Made by a program: the position numbers and the translations under genes
Notes under the pieces: model-generated
What the model saw: the letters and a program-made list of their open reading frames with translations, nothing else
Databases searched by the model: none
Told to the model about the DNA's origin: nothing
Source of the DNA: Bacteroidota bacterium
GTDB taxonomy: Bacteria > Bacteroidota > Ignavibacteria > Kapaibacteriales > UBA2268
Direction of reading: 5' to 3'
DNA length: 9,928 bases
Assembly (NCBI GenBank): GCA_017428585.1
Contig: JAFRQN010000017.1
Location: forward strand, 1 to 9,928
Part shown: piece by piece, positions 1 to 7,234 of the stretch
Position numbering within the stretch: the first letter of the stretch is position 1
Layout of the letters: the number at the start of each line of letters is the position of its first letter

Positions 1-27
1 ATTTAATATAAAATATTATCTATTTAA

Positions 28-1287
28 TTATTTTTTATTAAATAATTCTTTTTTCGATTCTTCAGATAAAATATCAATAATAGAATAGTTATTAGAACCA
101 CTGAAATTATTTTTATTATTGCTAAATCTATTTGATTCTCTTGGAGTTCTGTTGAATTCACGTCTTTCTGGTTTAATAGCAGATTCAAAAATAAGAGTAT
201 TCTTTTCTTCATCTTTTACTGCTATCTTTACTTGAACCATATCAAATTGGTTTAGCTTTATTTTGTTATTTTCTAATAATGCACGCATTTTGCTGATAGG
301 CATAAATCCTTCTATTTCATCGTTAAGACTGACATAAACGCCTTTTTCTGAAATAGCAGTAACAATGCCTGTATATTCTGTTTCCATAGAATACTTATCA
401 ACGATTTCTTTCCAAGTATTAGGAAGTGTTTTGCGATAAGATAAAGCTATTTTTTGAGTTTCTGGATTTATGCTTATTATTTCAGCTTCAATTTCTTGTC
501 CAATTTCAAATAGTTCTTTTAGATTTACATTGTATTTTACCCAAGAAACTTCGCTTCTTTTTATAAATCCATCTACTCCAGGAGTAATTTCAACAAAAAT
601 ACCTGAATCTATTATATTTTTAATTTTTCTCTTTATTATATCACCTTCTTTAAGTGATTCAAACACTTGTTGTATTTGTTGAGGTATGTACTTCTCTAAA
701 GATAAAGTTATACGAGCCTTTCTATTATTTTCTGCTGGAGTTATATTTGCTATAACTGGTTCAAGTTTATCACCAACTTGAATACCATAATCTTCAATTC
801 TATTTAATCTATATTGACTTATTTTGCTAATAGGTATAAATGCTTCAAGATTATTATCTAAAGTTACAACAATACCTTTATCAATAATAGATTTTACAGT
901 GCCAGATACAACCATACCAACTTTCAAGTCTTGAAGTAATTTGTCTTCTACAACTTTAAGATGACTTATGTTTATAATACGAATAGAATCGTTTGTATCA
1001 AAACTAATGACAGCAACTTCAACTTTAGAACCAATATACTTTTGATATTCTTCTACAGAGGTATTAATGTCATTTGTAAATAATCTAAAAGGCAAATATA
1101 AAGGGATTTCTTTATAATAAACTTTGAATCCACCTTTTACGATAGAGTTTATTTCAACTTCTATAGTTCCTTTATTCTTATATATACCCTCAAGTTCTGC
1201 GTAAATTTGATTAATTTGATTGCGTTTTTCTATTGCTGCTTCGCTTTCGCTGTTAGTATTCGCAACAATTGCTTCTGGTTCTGCCAT
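28..1287 (-). CDS. rpsA: Ribosomal protein S1-like protein, four S1 RNA-binding domains
   Basis: Probable 30S ribosomal protein S1, which binds mRNA leaders and helps load them on the ribosome; this matters most where Shine-Dalgarno pairing is rare, as here. The 419-residue protein has an acidic Ala/Glu-rich start (1-20), then four S1-type OB folds at about 38-112 (degenerate), 121-197, 212-285 and 300-372. The last three show the usual pattern of a G-x-V start, a 'KGIVV/SGIFV/KGVYV' strand, a 'GF/AF-I/MP-IS' turn and a closing 'I-x-L-S' strand. Residues 373-419 form a basic tail rich in Asn, Arg and Ser. Classical S1 has six domains and about 550-600 residues, so this protein is short; a four-domain S1 homologue of the Bacillus YpfD type is the alternative. 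The start at 1287 is supported by a consensus promoter about 50 bp upstream. The gene runs divergently from mnmG. The S1 family assignment is firm; its role as the ribosomal S1 is inferred. Confidence 0.8.
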   Translation of the reverse strand: MAEPEAIVANTNSESEAAIEKRNQINQIYAELEGIYKNKGTIEVEINSIVKGGFKVYYKEIPLYLPFRLFTNDINTSVEEYQKYIGSKVEVAVISFDTNDSIRIINISHLKVVEDKLLQDLKVGMVVSGTVKSIIDKGIVVTLDNNLEAFIPISKISQYRLNRIEDYGIQVGDKLEPVIANITPAENNRKARITLSLEKYIPQQIQQVFESLKEGDIIKRKIKNIIDSGIFVEITPGVDGFIKRSEVSWVKYNVNLKELFEIGQEIEAEIISINPETQKIALSYRKTLPNTWKEIVDKYSMETEYTGIVTAISEKGVYVSLNDEIEGFMPISKMRALLENNKIKLNQFDMVQVKIAVKDEEKNTLIFESAIKPERREFNRTPRESNRFSNNKNNFSGSNNYSIIDILSEESKKELFNKK

Positions 1288-1299
1288 ATCGTTGTTTTG

Positions 1300-1305
1300 T
1301 CCTCT
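1300..1305 (-). promoter_or_regulatory. Possible Shine-Dalgarno-like AGAGGA before the S1 gene
   Basis: On the minus strand AGAGGA lies 12 nt before the S1 ATG. The spacing is longer than the usual 5-9 nt, so its function is doubtful. It is noted because the other leaders in the window show no purine-rich SD core of this strength. Confidence 0.3.
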
Positions 1306-1336
1306 AACTTAGATAAACATACTTTTTATTAAATTA

Positions 1337-1367
1337 CAAATTTACTATTTTTTTAAATTATATCAAA
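1337..1367 (-). promoter_or_regulatory. Consensus Bacteroidota-type promoter of the S1 gene
   Basis: Read on the minus strand, TTTG (1364-1367) is followed by exactly 19 nt and then TAAATTTG (1337-1344). This matches both the -33 (TTTG) and -7 (TAnnTTTG) elements known for the primary sigma factor of Bacteroidota. Transcription would start near 1330-1332, giving a leader of about 43 nt before the S1 start codon. A perfect match suits a highly expressed ribosomal gene and is the strongest single phylum marker in the window. Confidence 0.8.
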
Positions 1368-1385
1368 TAAAAAAATTAAAATGCA

Positions 1386-1399
1386 GTTTTATATAAAAC
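1386..1399. repeat. 14-bp perfect palindrome upstream of mnmG
   Basis: GTTTTATATAAAAC is fully self-complementary. It ends 19 nt before the mnmG -7 box, so its right edge falls where a -33 element would be expected. It could be an operator or activator site, but short AT palindromes arise easily by chance in such AT-rich DNA. Confidence 0.3.
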
Positions 1400-1418
1400 A
1401 AAAATTGTATTTTTTTAT

Positions 1419-1426
1419 TATATTTG
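1419..1426 (+). promoter_or_regulatory. -7 box of the mnmG-glyS promoter
   Basis: TATATTTG matches the Bacteroidota -7 consensus TAnnTTTG. No TTTG is present at the expected -33 position. The predicted start near 1431-1433 gives a leader of about 30 nt with no Shine-Dalgarno sequence. It probably drives both mnmG and glyS. Confidence 0.55.
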
Positions 1427-1460
1427 CATTAAATTATTGTAAGCGGTAAATGTAATTTTT

Positions 1461-3329
1461 ATGGATAATGTTTTTGATGTTATTATTGTAGGTGGTGGTC
1501 ATGCAGGTTTAGAAGCTGCAAGATCTGCTGCAATGCTAAATGTGAAAACTGCAATAATTACAAGCAATTTGGATACAATATGCGTGCCTTCATGTAATCC
1601 TAATATTGGTGGTACTGCTAAAGGTCATATAGTAAAAGAGATTGATGCACTGGGTGGTATTCAAGGACTTATTGCTGATAAAGCTGGTTTACAATTTAAA
1701 ATGTTAAACAAATCGAAAGGACCAGCTATATGGTCTCCACGTGCTCAAATAGATAAAGATCTATATCCAATTATCGCAAAACATGAATTAGAAATAACAA
1801 AAAATCTAACAATAATACAACAAACAGTTTCTGAAATAATTGTAACAAAAAACAATGAAGTTAGAGGCTGCAAAACCTTAGAGAATGAAGAATTTGCAGC
1901 AAAAAAAATTGTATTATGCTGTGGTACATTCCTTAATGGGAAAATATTTATAGGGCAGGAAGCTGTTTGGGCAGGACGATTTAACGAACCATCTGTAAGA
2001 AAAATATCTGATTTATTAGAAGCAAATGGACTAAAAAAAGGTAGATTAAAAACAGGTACACCACCGAGAATAGATAAAAATAGTATCGACTATTCAAAAC
2101 TTGTGATTGAAAAAGGTGATGTATATCCTGTCCCATTTTCGTTTAGAACAGAAAAGGTTGAAAACAAAATAGTTTGTCATTCAACTATGACTAATTTAAC
2201 AACACATGATGTTTTAAGAAAAGGTTTTGCTGAATCACCTATGTTTACAGGATTAATCAAAGGAATTGGTCCAAGATATTGTCCTTCTATTGAAGATAAA
2301 ATAAATCGATTTGCAGATCGTGATGGACATAAAATACTATTAGAACCAGAGGGATTAAATACTGATTCTGTATATGTAAATGGATTTTCAACCAGTCTGC
2401 CTAAAGAAATACAGCTTGAAGGGCTGCATACTATAAGCGGATTGGAAAATTGTAAAATTATACGTTATGGATATGCAATAGAATATGATTATTTTTATCC
2501 AAATCAGTTGAATTATTCTCTTGAAAGCAAAGTAATTTCAGGACTTTATATAGCAGGTCAGTTAAATGGAACATCTGGATATGAAGAGGCTGCATGTCAA
2601 GGATTGATTGCAGGTATAAATGCTGGTTTATCTATTAGAGACAAAGAACCTTTGCATTTAAAAAGAAATGAAGCATATATTGGTGTTTTAATAGATGATC
2701 TTGTAAATAAAAGTACAGATGAACCATACAGAATGTTTACTTCTTTAGCTGAATATAGATTGCTGCTAAGACAGGATAATGCGATGGAAAGATTATCTAA
2801 ATATGGTGCAGAATTAGGATTAATTCCTGAGAGAGTATATGAAAAGGTACTGCGAGATAAAAATAATGTAGAAAATGCTTTTGAAGAAACTAAGTCTGTT
2901 AAATTAAGAGCTAACGAAGTAAATGGATATTTAAAAGAAATACAGGATTCTTTAGTTACAGAAACAACATCCATATACGCTCTTACAAAACGTGGAAATG
3001 TTAAAATTAAAAATTTATTAGATTTAGCAAATAATCTGCCTGAAAATTTAAGTATTATAAAAGCTTCACCAGAATTATTGGAAAAATTAGAAACTGCAAT
3101 AAAATATGAGGGATATATTATAAAACAAAAAAATGAAGTTGCTTATTTTCTGGAAAATGAAGATAAGCGTATTCCAGATAATTTTGATTATGATACTCTT
3201 AATTCTCTTTCTACAGAAGCAAGAATAAAATTAAAGCAGATAAGACCTAAATCTATAGGACAGGCTTCAAGAATATCTGGAGTTTCGGCAACAGATATTT
3301 CTATTATTTCAATATATTTAAGATTATAA
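1461..3329 (+). CDS. mnmG: tRNA uridine-5-carboxymethylaminomethyl(34) synthesis enzyme MnmG (GidA)
   Basis: FAD-binding subunit of the MnmE-MnmG complex, which installs the cmnm5 (or nm5) group on the wobble uridine (U34) of tRNAs reading two-codon sets, in the cytoplasm. The 622-residue length is normal. Visible are the N-terminal dinucleotide-binding GGGHAG (11-16), SCNP-IGG with Cys45, the family Cys274 in RYCPSIEDK, GRLKTGTPPRID (about 194-205), the second FAD-contact motif QLNGTSGYEEAACQG (from 367), and a C-terminal helical region ending in ASRISGVSATDIS, the MnmE/tRNA-binding part. The variant WSPRAQ after NKSKGPAI resembles Bacteroidota MnmG. Oddities: the usually conserved TSRAEYRL reads TSLAEYRL (Leu429), and the following NAD-x-RL reads NAMERL. 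glyS follows after 34 bp on the same strand, so the two are probably co-transcribed. The ATG at 1461 lies about 35 nt past a -7 box and has no Shine-Dalgarno sequence. The identification is very secure. Confidence 0.97.
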   Translation: MDNVFDVIIVGGGHAGLEAARSAAMLNVKTAIITSNLDTICVPSCNPNIGGTAKGHIVKEIDALGGIQGLIADKAGLQFKMLNKSKGPAIWSPRAQIDKDLYPIIAKHELEITKNLTIIQQTVSEIIVTKNNEVRGCKTLENEEFAAKKIVLCCGTFLNGKIFIGQEAVWAGRFNEPSVRKISDLLEANGLKKGRLKTGTPPRIDKNSIDYSKLVIEKGDVYPVPFSFRTEKVENKIVCHSTMTNLTTHDVLRKGFAESPMFTGLIKGIGPRYCPSIEDKINRFADRDGHKILLEPEGLNTDSVYVNGFSTSLPKEIQLEGLHTISGLENCKIIRYGYAIEYDYFYPNQLNYSLESKVISGLYIAGQLNGTSGYEEAACQGLIAGINAGLSIRDKEPLHLKRNEAYIGVLIDDLVNKSTDEPYRMFTSLAEYRLLLRQDNAMERLSKYGAELGLIPERVYEKVLRDKNNVENAFEETKSVKLRANEVNGYLKEIQDSLVTETTSIYALTKRGNVKIKNLLDLANNLPENLSIIKASPELLEKLETAIKYEGYIIKQKNEVAYFLENEDKRIPDNFDYDTLNSLSTEARIKLKQIRPKSIGQASRISGVSATDISIISIYLRL

Positions 3330-3363
3330 TTAAAATAAATAAACAAACTATACTTTTAATATT

Positions 3364-4773
3364 ATGTTTAAACTTGATACTATTATTTCACTTGCTAAAA
3401 GAAGAGGTTTCGTTTTTCAATCTTCAGAAATATACGGAGGTATTAATGGTTGTTGGGATTACGGACCTTTGGGAGTGGAACTTTTATTAAATATAAAAAA
3501 AATTTGGTGGCATGAAATGACATCACGCACTAATATAGAAGGATTAGATGCTTCTATATTAATGCATCCAAAAGTATGGGAAGCTTCTGGACATCTTACT
3601 CAATTTTCTGATCCAATGATTGATAATAAAATAAGCAAGGCAAGATACAGAGCTGATAATCTCATTGAGGATTTTATTGAAAAATTACGTAAAAAGAATA
3701 AAAATGATTTAGCTGATGAGTGCGAACAAAGACTTGAACATGCACAAGAACCATCAGATTATTATAAAATTATAATGGATTATGGAATTAATGATCCTGT
3801 ATCTGGAAATGCAGACTGGACAGAAGTTCGTAATTTTAATTTGATGTTTAAAACATTTATAGGTCCTTTGGATGATGCTGCATCTACTATATATTTAAGA
3901 CCAGAATCTGCACAAGGTATATTTGTTAATTTCAAAAATGTAATGGAATGTGGCAGACAAAAAATTCCTTTTGGTATTGCTCAAATAGGGAAAGCATTCC
4001 GTAATGAAATAAATACAAAGAACTTTTTGTTTAGAACACGAGAATTTGAACAAATGGAAATGCAGTTCTTTGTAAAACCAGGCGAAGAAAAAGAATGGTT
4101 TGATTACTGGAAAGAGCAAAGATGGAATTGGTATGTTAAATATGGAATGAAACCAGAAAAATTAAGATGGAAAGAACATGAAAAATTAGCTCATTATGCT
4201 AATTATGCTGTAGATATAGAATTTGAATTTCCATTTGGATTTGGAGAAATAGAAGGTATTCACTCAAGAACAGATTTTGATTTATCTGCTCATCAAAAAT
4301 TATCTGGTAAAAAATTAGAATATATTGATGCAAACACAAAAGAACGCTATACGCCTTATGTTGTTGAGACATCTGGTGGTGTTTCAAGAGGGTTAATGGC
4401 GTTTTTATGTAATGCTTATGATGAAGAAGATACAGGTGAAGGCGATAAACGTACAGTATTGCATCTTCATAATAGTTTAGCTCCAATAAAATGTGCTGTC
4501 TTCCCACTTGTTAATAAAGATGGAATGCCAGAAAAAGCACAAGCTATTTATGAAGACTTGCAAAAATATTTTAAAGTTCAATATGATGTATCTGGAGCTA
4601 TTGGACGTAGATATAGACGACAGGATGAAATTGGTACTCCTTACTGTGTTACTATTGATGGAGATACTATGAGTGATAATACTGTTACAATTAGAGACCG
4701 CGATACAATGCAGCAGGAAAAAATTAATGCAGATAATTTGAAAATGTATTTATTTGATAAGCTGCATAAATAA
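3364..4773 (+). CDS. glyS: Glycine--tRNA ligase, single-chain (alpha2) class II type
   Basis: Charges tRNA-Gly with glycine. The 469-residue protein is the homodimeric class IIa enzyme, not the two-subunit GlyQ/GlyS form. It opens with the family signature (RRGFVFQSSEIYGG, then GCWDYGPLGVEL at 29-40, motif 1 region). Next comes KARYRADNLIE in the insertion region, motif 2 FRNEI (212-216) followed by NFLFRTREFEQME, and motif 3 ETSGGVSRG with the invariant class II arginine at 342. The anticodon-binding domain begins near 373 (APIKCAVFPL) and contains IGRRYRRQDEIGTPYCVT, which reads like other bacterial alpha2 enzymes. The residue before the motif 3 arginine is Ser, where many homologues have Asp. 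The gene has no promoter of its own in the 34-bp gap and no Shine-Dalgarno sequence, so it is probably read from the mnmG promoter. A strong terminator follows 16 bp after the stop. Confidence 0.96.
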   Translation: MFKLDTIISLAKRRGFVFQSSEIYGGINGCWDYGPLGVELLLNIKKIWWHEMTSRTNIEGLDASILMHPKVWEASGHLTQFSDPMIDNKISKARYRADNLIEDFIEKLRKKNKNDLADECEQRLEHAQEPSDYYKIIMDYGINDPVSGNADWTEVRNFNLMFKTFIGPLDDAASTIYLRPESAQGIFVNFKNVMECGRQKIPFGIAQIGKAFRNEINTKNFLFRTREFEQMEMQFFVKPGEEKEWFDYWKEQRWNWYVKYGMKPEKLRWKEHEKLAHYANYAVDIEFEFPFGFGEIEGIHSRTDFDLSAHQKLSGKKLEYIDANTKERYTPYVVETSGGVSRGLMAFLCNAYDEEDTGEGDKRTVLHLHNSLAPIKCAVFPLVNKDGMPEKAQAIYEDLQKYFKVQYDVSGAIGRRYRRQDEIGTPYCVTIDGDTMSDNTVTIRDRDTMQQEKINADNLKMYLFDKLHK

Positions 4774-4789
4774 AAGTTATATATACATA

Positions 4790-4822
4790 AAAAAAGAGGC
4801 TGTAAATATCAGCCTCTTTTTT
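4790..4822. terminator. Bidirectional intrinsic terminator between glyS and bamD
   Basis: A perfect 13-bp stem (4790-4802 with 4810-4822; core GAGGCTG/CAGCCTC) encloses a 7-nt loop. Flanking A and T runs provide a U tract for either strand. It sits between convergent stops (glyS at 4773, bamD at 4840) and probably ends both transcripts. Confidence 0.92.
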
Positions 4823-4839
4823 ATTGGTAATTTTATATT

Positions 4840-5610
4840 TTATTTCTTTATTTCTTTTTTCTTTAGAAGGGCTATGTCGTTTAGATATTGACCATTAGGA
4901 AATAATTTATTATAAGTTCCTATTACCATATTTGCTTCTTCTTCACGTTCGAGTAAAAATAATGCTTCTATTTTACCAAATAAAGCTGGTTCCAAAAAAA
5001 TAGTATCATCAAAATTATTTATTACAGAATCATAATAAATTAAAGATGATAAAGGACTTTCTAATGTTTTGTATAGTTCTGCTGTACGAAAGTCTTTTTC
5101 TCCTAATTTATTTCTTAATTCTTGAATATATTTTGAAGCGTTTTCATACATAGAATCTTTTTCTGGATAATAATATTGATATTCTTGAAATGATTTTATT
5201 GCTTTTTTTGTATAATCTTGATCTTGATCGTATGCAGGGGAAAGCAAGTATTGGGCATAACCGCTTTTAAACATAGACTCTTTTACGTATGTACTTCCTG
5301 GATACATAGCCTTTAATCTATTATAATGGAAACTTGCCATAATATATTCTTTTCTATTAAAATGGATTTCTGCTATATAATACTGTGCGTCGTCTGCATA
5401 TTCGCTTGCTGGATATTGTAATTTTATCATATCAAAAAAAGTTTGGGCATCTATATAATCTTTTTTGTTAAATAAACGCATTCCTTCATTAAATGCTTCT
5501 TCTGCATTTTTTGCTTCAAAAGGTTTGATACTTGAGCAGGATGAAAGCAAGCTAATTAAAAAGCTGATAAGTATATATATATAAATATTTGTTGTTCTTA
5601 TTTTATTCAT
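4840..5610 (-). CDS. bamD: Outer membrane protein assembly lipoprotein BamD
   Basis: Likely BamD, the TPR lipoprotein of the BAM complex that, with BamA, inserts beta-barrel proteins into the outer membrane from its periplasmic side. The 256-residue protein starts with a hydrophobic lipoprotein signal peptide (about 8-24) ending in LSSC, so Cys25 would be lipidated. Helical TPR-like repeats follow: AEEAFNEGMRLFNKKDYIDAQTFFDMIKLQYPASEYADDAQYYIA (from about 36), then FNRKEYIMASFHYNRLKAMYPGSTYVKESMFKSGYAQYL, matching the first repeats of BamD. Later repeats include a YYPEKDSMYENASKYI helix pair and a C-terminal AEANM-like segment. The length fits the family. It is transcribed alone, divergent from the transporter gene and convergent with glyS; the neighbours often seen next to bamD in Bacteroidota (rpoZ, coaBC) are absent here. 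The start at 5610 gives a complete signal peptide. Another YfiO/TPR lipoprotein is the only real alternative. Confidence 0.88.
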   Translation of the reverse strand: MNKIRTTNIYIYILISFLISLLSSCSSIKPFEAKNAEEAFNEGMRLFNKKDYIDAQTFFDMIKLQYPASEYADDAQYYIAEIHFNRKEYIMASFHYNRLKAMYPGSTYVKESMFKSGYAQYLLSPAYDQDQDYTKKAIKSFQEYQYYYPEKDSMYENASKYIQELRNKLGEKDFRTAELYKTLESPLSSLIYYDSVINNFDDTIFLEPALFGKIEALFLLEREEEANMVIGTYNKLFPNGQYLNDIALLKKKEIKK

Positions 5611-5662
5611 AGATAGTTTTTTATTTAAAAATATATTAAATAAACAATTAATTCTATAACTA

Positions 5663-5670
5663 CAAAAATA
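5663..5670 (-). promoter_or_regulatory. -7 box of the bamD promoter
   Basis: On the minus strand this reads TATTTTTG, matching TAnnTTTG. The expected -33 position (around 5690) has only a poor match. The predicted start near 5656-5658 gives a leader of about 47 nt with no Shine-Dalgarno sequence. Confidence 0.5.
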
Positions 5671-5700
5671 AGTATTTTTTTATTAAAAACATTATTTCTG

Positions 5701-5717
5701 AATATATAGGATATATT
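5701..5717. repeat. Inverted repeat between the bamD and transporter promoters
   Basis: Perfect 7-bp arms (AATATAT and ATATATT) flank the spacer AGG. The dyad lies between the two divergent -7 boxes, about 37 bp before the transporter one, so it could be a regulator site. In DNA of this composition chance is an equally good explanation. Confidence 0.25.
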
Positions 5718-5753
5718 TTTTAGAAAATATTCAAATTATTTCCTTTTTTATAT

Positions 5754-5761
5754 TATATTTG
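5754..5761 (+). promoter_or_regulatory. -7 box of the peptide transporter-peptidase operon
   Basis: TATATTTG matches TAnnTTTG and is identical to the mnmG -7 box. No clear TTTG lies 19 nt upstream. The predicted start near 5766-5768 gives a leader of about 32 nt before the ATG, with no Shine-Dalgarno sequence. Confidence 0.55.
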
Positions 5762-5798
5762 TTTTTTTATAAATTATATTAAAATAGAGTAAAATTGT

Positions 5799-7193
5799 AT
5801 GAAAAAATTTCAATCTGTATATTGGATTGTAATTATGTTCGAATTTTTCGAACGTGGTGCTTATTATGGAATGTTGAGTATATTATCTGTATATCTTACA
5901 GATAAACTGAATTTTTCTATTATTCAAGCGGGATCTATTCTTGGAATAATTCAACCTATACTATATTTCTTGCCTATTATTACAGGTGCTATTGCTGATA
6001 AAGTTGGATATAGACGTATGTTAACTATAGCATTTTCATTGCTTGGTATTGGATATTTCCTAACAAGTCAGACAACTGAATATGCAGCTGTTTTTGCTTC
6101 TTTATCTATTATGGCTATAGGTGCTGGAACTTTTAAACCAGTTATATCTGGTACAATAGCAAAAGTTACTGATGAAAGCAATTCTGGACTTGGATTTGGT
6201 ATATATTATTGGGCTATTAATTTAGGAGCTTTTTTATTCCCATTATTTATAGTACCATTCCTTAAAAGCATGTCTTGGAATTATGTTTTTATTGCATCAT
6301 CACTTTGTACACTATTAATGTTAATTCCAACTATTTTCCTATATAAAGAACCAGTTGTACAATCAAAAGAAGAAAAGAATGATAAAATTATTAAAATAGT
6401 ATTTGATATAGTTAAAAAGATTACAACTGTATTGTTAGATTGGAAATTTATTCTATTTATACTTATTTATTCATTGTTCTGGGTGCTTTATTTCCAAATG
6501 TATGGGACAGTGCTTTGGTATGTTCAATTATTTATTGATGCAACTGCACTTAATAATTTCATTAGTGGTTTATTTAATATTAATTGGCATTTTGATGTAG
6601 AACATGTTACAGTTATAAATGCTTTAACAATAATTTTATTACAATTAATTATTTCTAAGATCGTACAGAAGAAAAAGACAATGCCTACTATTATAGCTGG
6701 CTTTGTTGTTGCAACAATTGGTATGTTGATCTTAGCTCTATGTTCTAATATCTGGTTTTTCATTGCTGGATTATTTGTATTTTCAATAGGTGAAATGGTA
6801 GTACATCCTAAGTATATCTCATATTTAGGACTTATAGCTCCTGCTGATAAAAAAGCTACTTATTTAGGATTTGGTTTCCTTTATGGTGTATTTGGATCTT
6901 CTATCGGAAGTATTCTTGGTGCTAACTTATATAATAAATTTATAAATACTCCTATATTAACTCAACTGAAATTAAAATTAGGCAGTTTAGGTGTAGCCGT
7001 AGCAGATAATACCCCATTAACGGAAGTTGTTCGCATAGGAGAAAATTATGGTATATCAAAACAAGATATTATTTCATACGGAGAACCTACAAAATTGTGG
7101 TTAATCTTTTGTTTAATAGGTGTTATTGCAATTATATCATTATTGTTATATAGTAAATTTATAACTAATAAAAAAATATCAGAAGAAAAATAA
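5799..7193 (+). CDS. Proton-dependent oligopeptide transporter, POT/PTR2 family (MFS)
   Basis: Inner-membrane carrier that probably imports di- and tripeptides with protons. The 464 residues are hydrophobic almost throughout, in a pattern fitting 12 or more membrane helices. The POT signature E-xx-ER-xx-YY is complete at the end of helix 1 (Glu15, Glu18, Arg19, Tyr22, Tyr23). GTFKPVISG after helix 4 corresponds to the family's 'KP-xS' motif, and YYWAINLG (136-143) is the second PTR2 signature (Y-x-x-IN-x-G). Near the C-terminal half, FSIGEMVVHPKYISYLGLIAP matches the 'GE-xx-xP' helix 10 region. The cytoplasmic loop around 187-200 is Lys/Glu-rich. The secreted prolyl oligopeptidase gene follows after 41 bp, so the pair probably works on peptides together. 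The start at 5799 is chosen because it places the E-xx-ER motif at the normal distance from the N-terminus. Exact substrate is inferred from the family. Confidence 0.9.
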   Translation: MKKFQSVYWIVIMFEFFERGAYYGMLSILSVYLTDKLNFSIIQAGSILGIIQPILYFLPIITGAIADKVGYRRMLTIAFSLLGIGYFLTSQTTEYAAVFASLSIMAIGAGTFKPVISGTIAKVTDESNSGLGFGIYYWAINLGAFLFPLFIVPFLKSMSWNYVFIASSLCTLLMLIPTIFLYKEPVVQSKEEKNDKIIKIVFDIVKKITTVLLDWKFILFILIYSLFWVLYFQMYGTVLWYVQLFIDATALNNFISGLFNINWHFDVEHVTVINALTIILLQLIISKIVQKKKTMPTIIAGFVVATIGMLILALCSNIWFFIAGLFVFSIGEMVVHPKYISYLGLIAPADKKATYLGFGFLYGVFGSSIGSILGANLYNKFINTPILTQLKLKLGSLGVAVADNTPLTEVVRIGENYGISKQDIISYGEPTKLWLIFCLIGVIAIISLLLYSKFITNKKISEEK

Positions 7194-7234
7194 GAATTAT
7201 AAAATATGTATAATTAAACATTTAGATTTAAAAT

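Noticed and set aside
1..27. Terminator or gene remnant downstream of the S1 gene
   Set aside because: Only 27 A/T-rich bases are available and no G-C stem can be seen; nothing can be called.
24..212. Small hydrophobic antisense frame (62 codons) over the 3' end of the S1 gene
   Set aside because: It reads the Asn/Lys-rich tail of S1 in another frame, where A/T-rich codons give Leu/Ile; no independent start signal is seen.
1288..1460. A possible small RNA or riboswitch in the divergent gap
   Set aside because: The stretch is almost all A/T with no stable G-C-containing hairpin or known aptamer pattern, and the predicted leaders are only about 30-45 nt.
2597..2974. Antisense open frame of 125 codons inside mnmG
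   Set aside because: It lies wholly within the conserved mnmG reading frame, has no recognisable domain, and has no leader or promoter of its own; it is a shadow of the real gene.
4199..4507. Antisense open frame of 102 codons inside glyS, rich in His, Tyr and Leu
   Set aside because: It overlaps the conserved catalytic core of GlyRS, and its composition is what results from reading that gene backwards.
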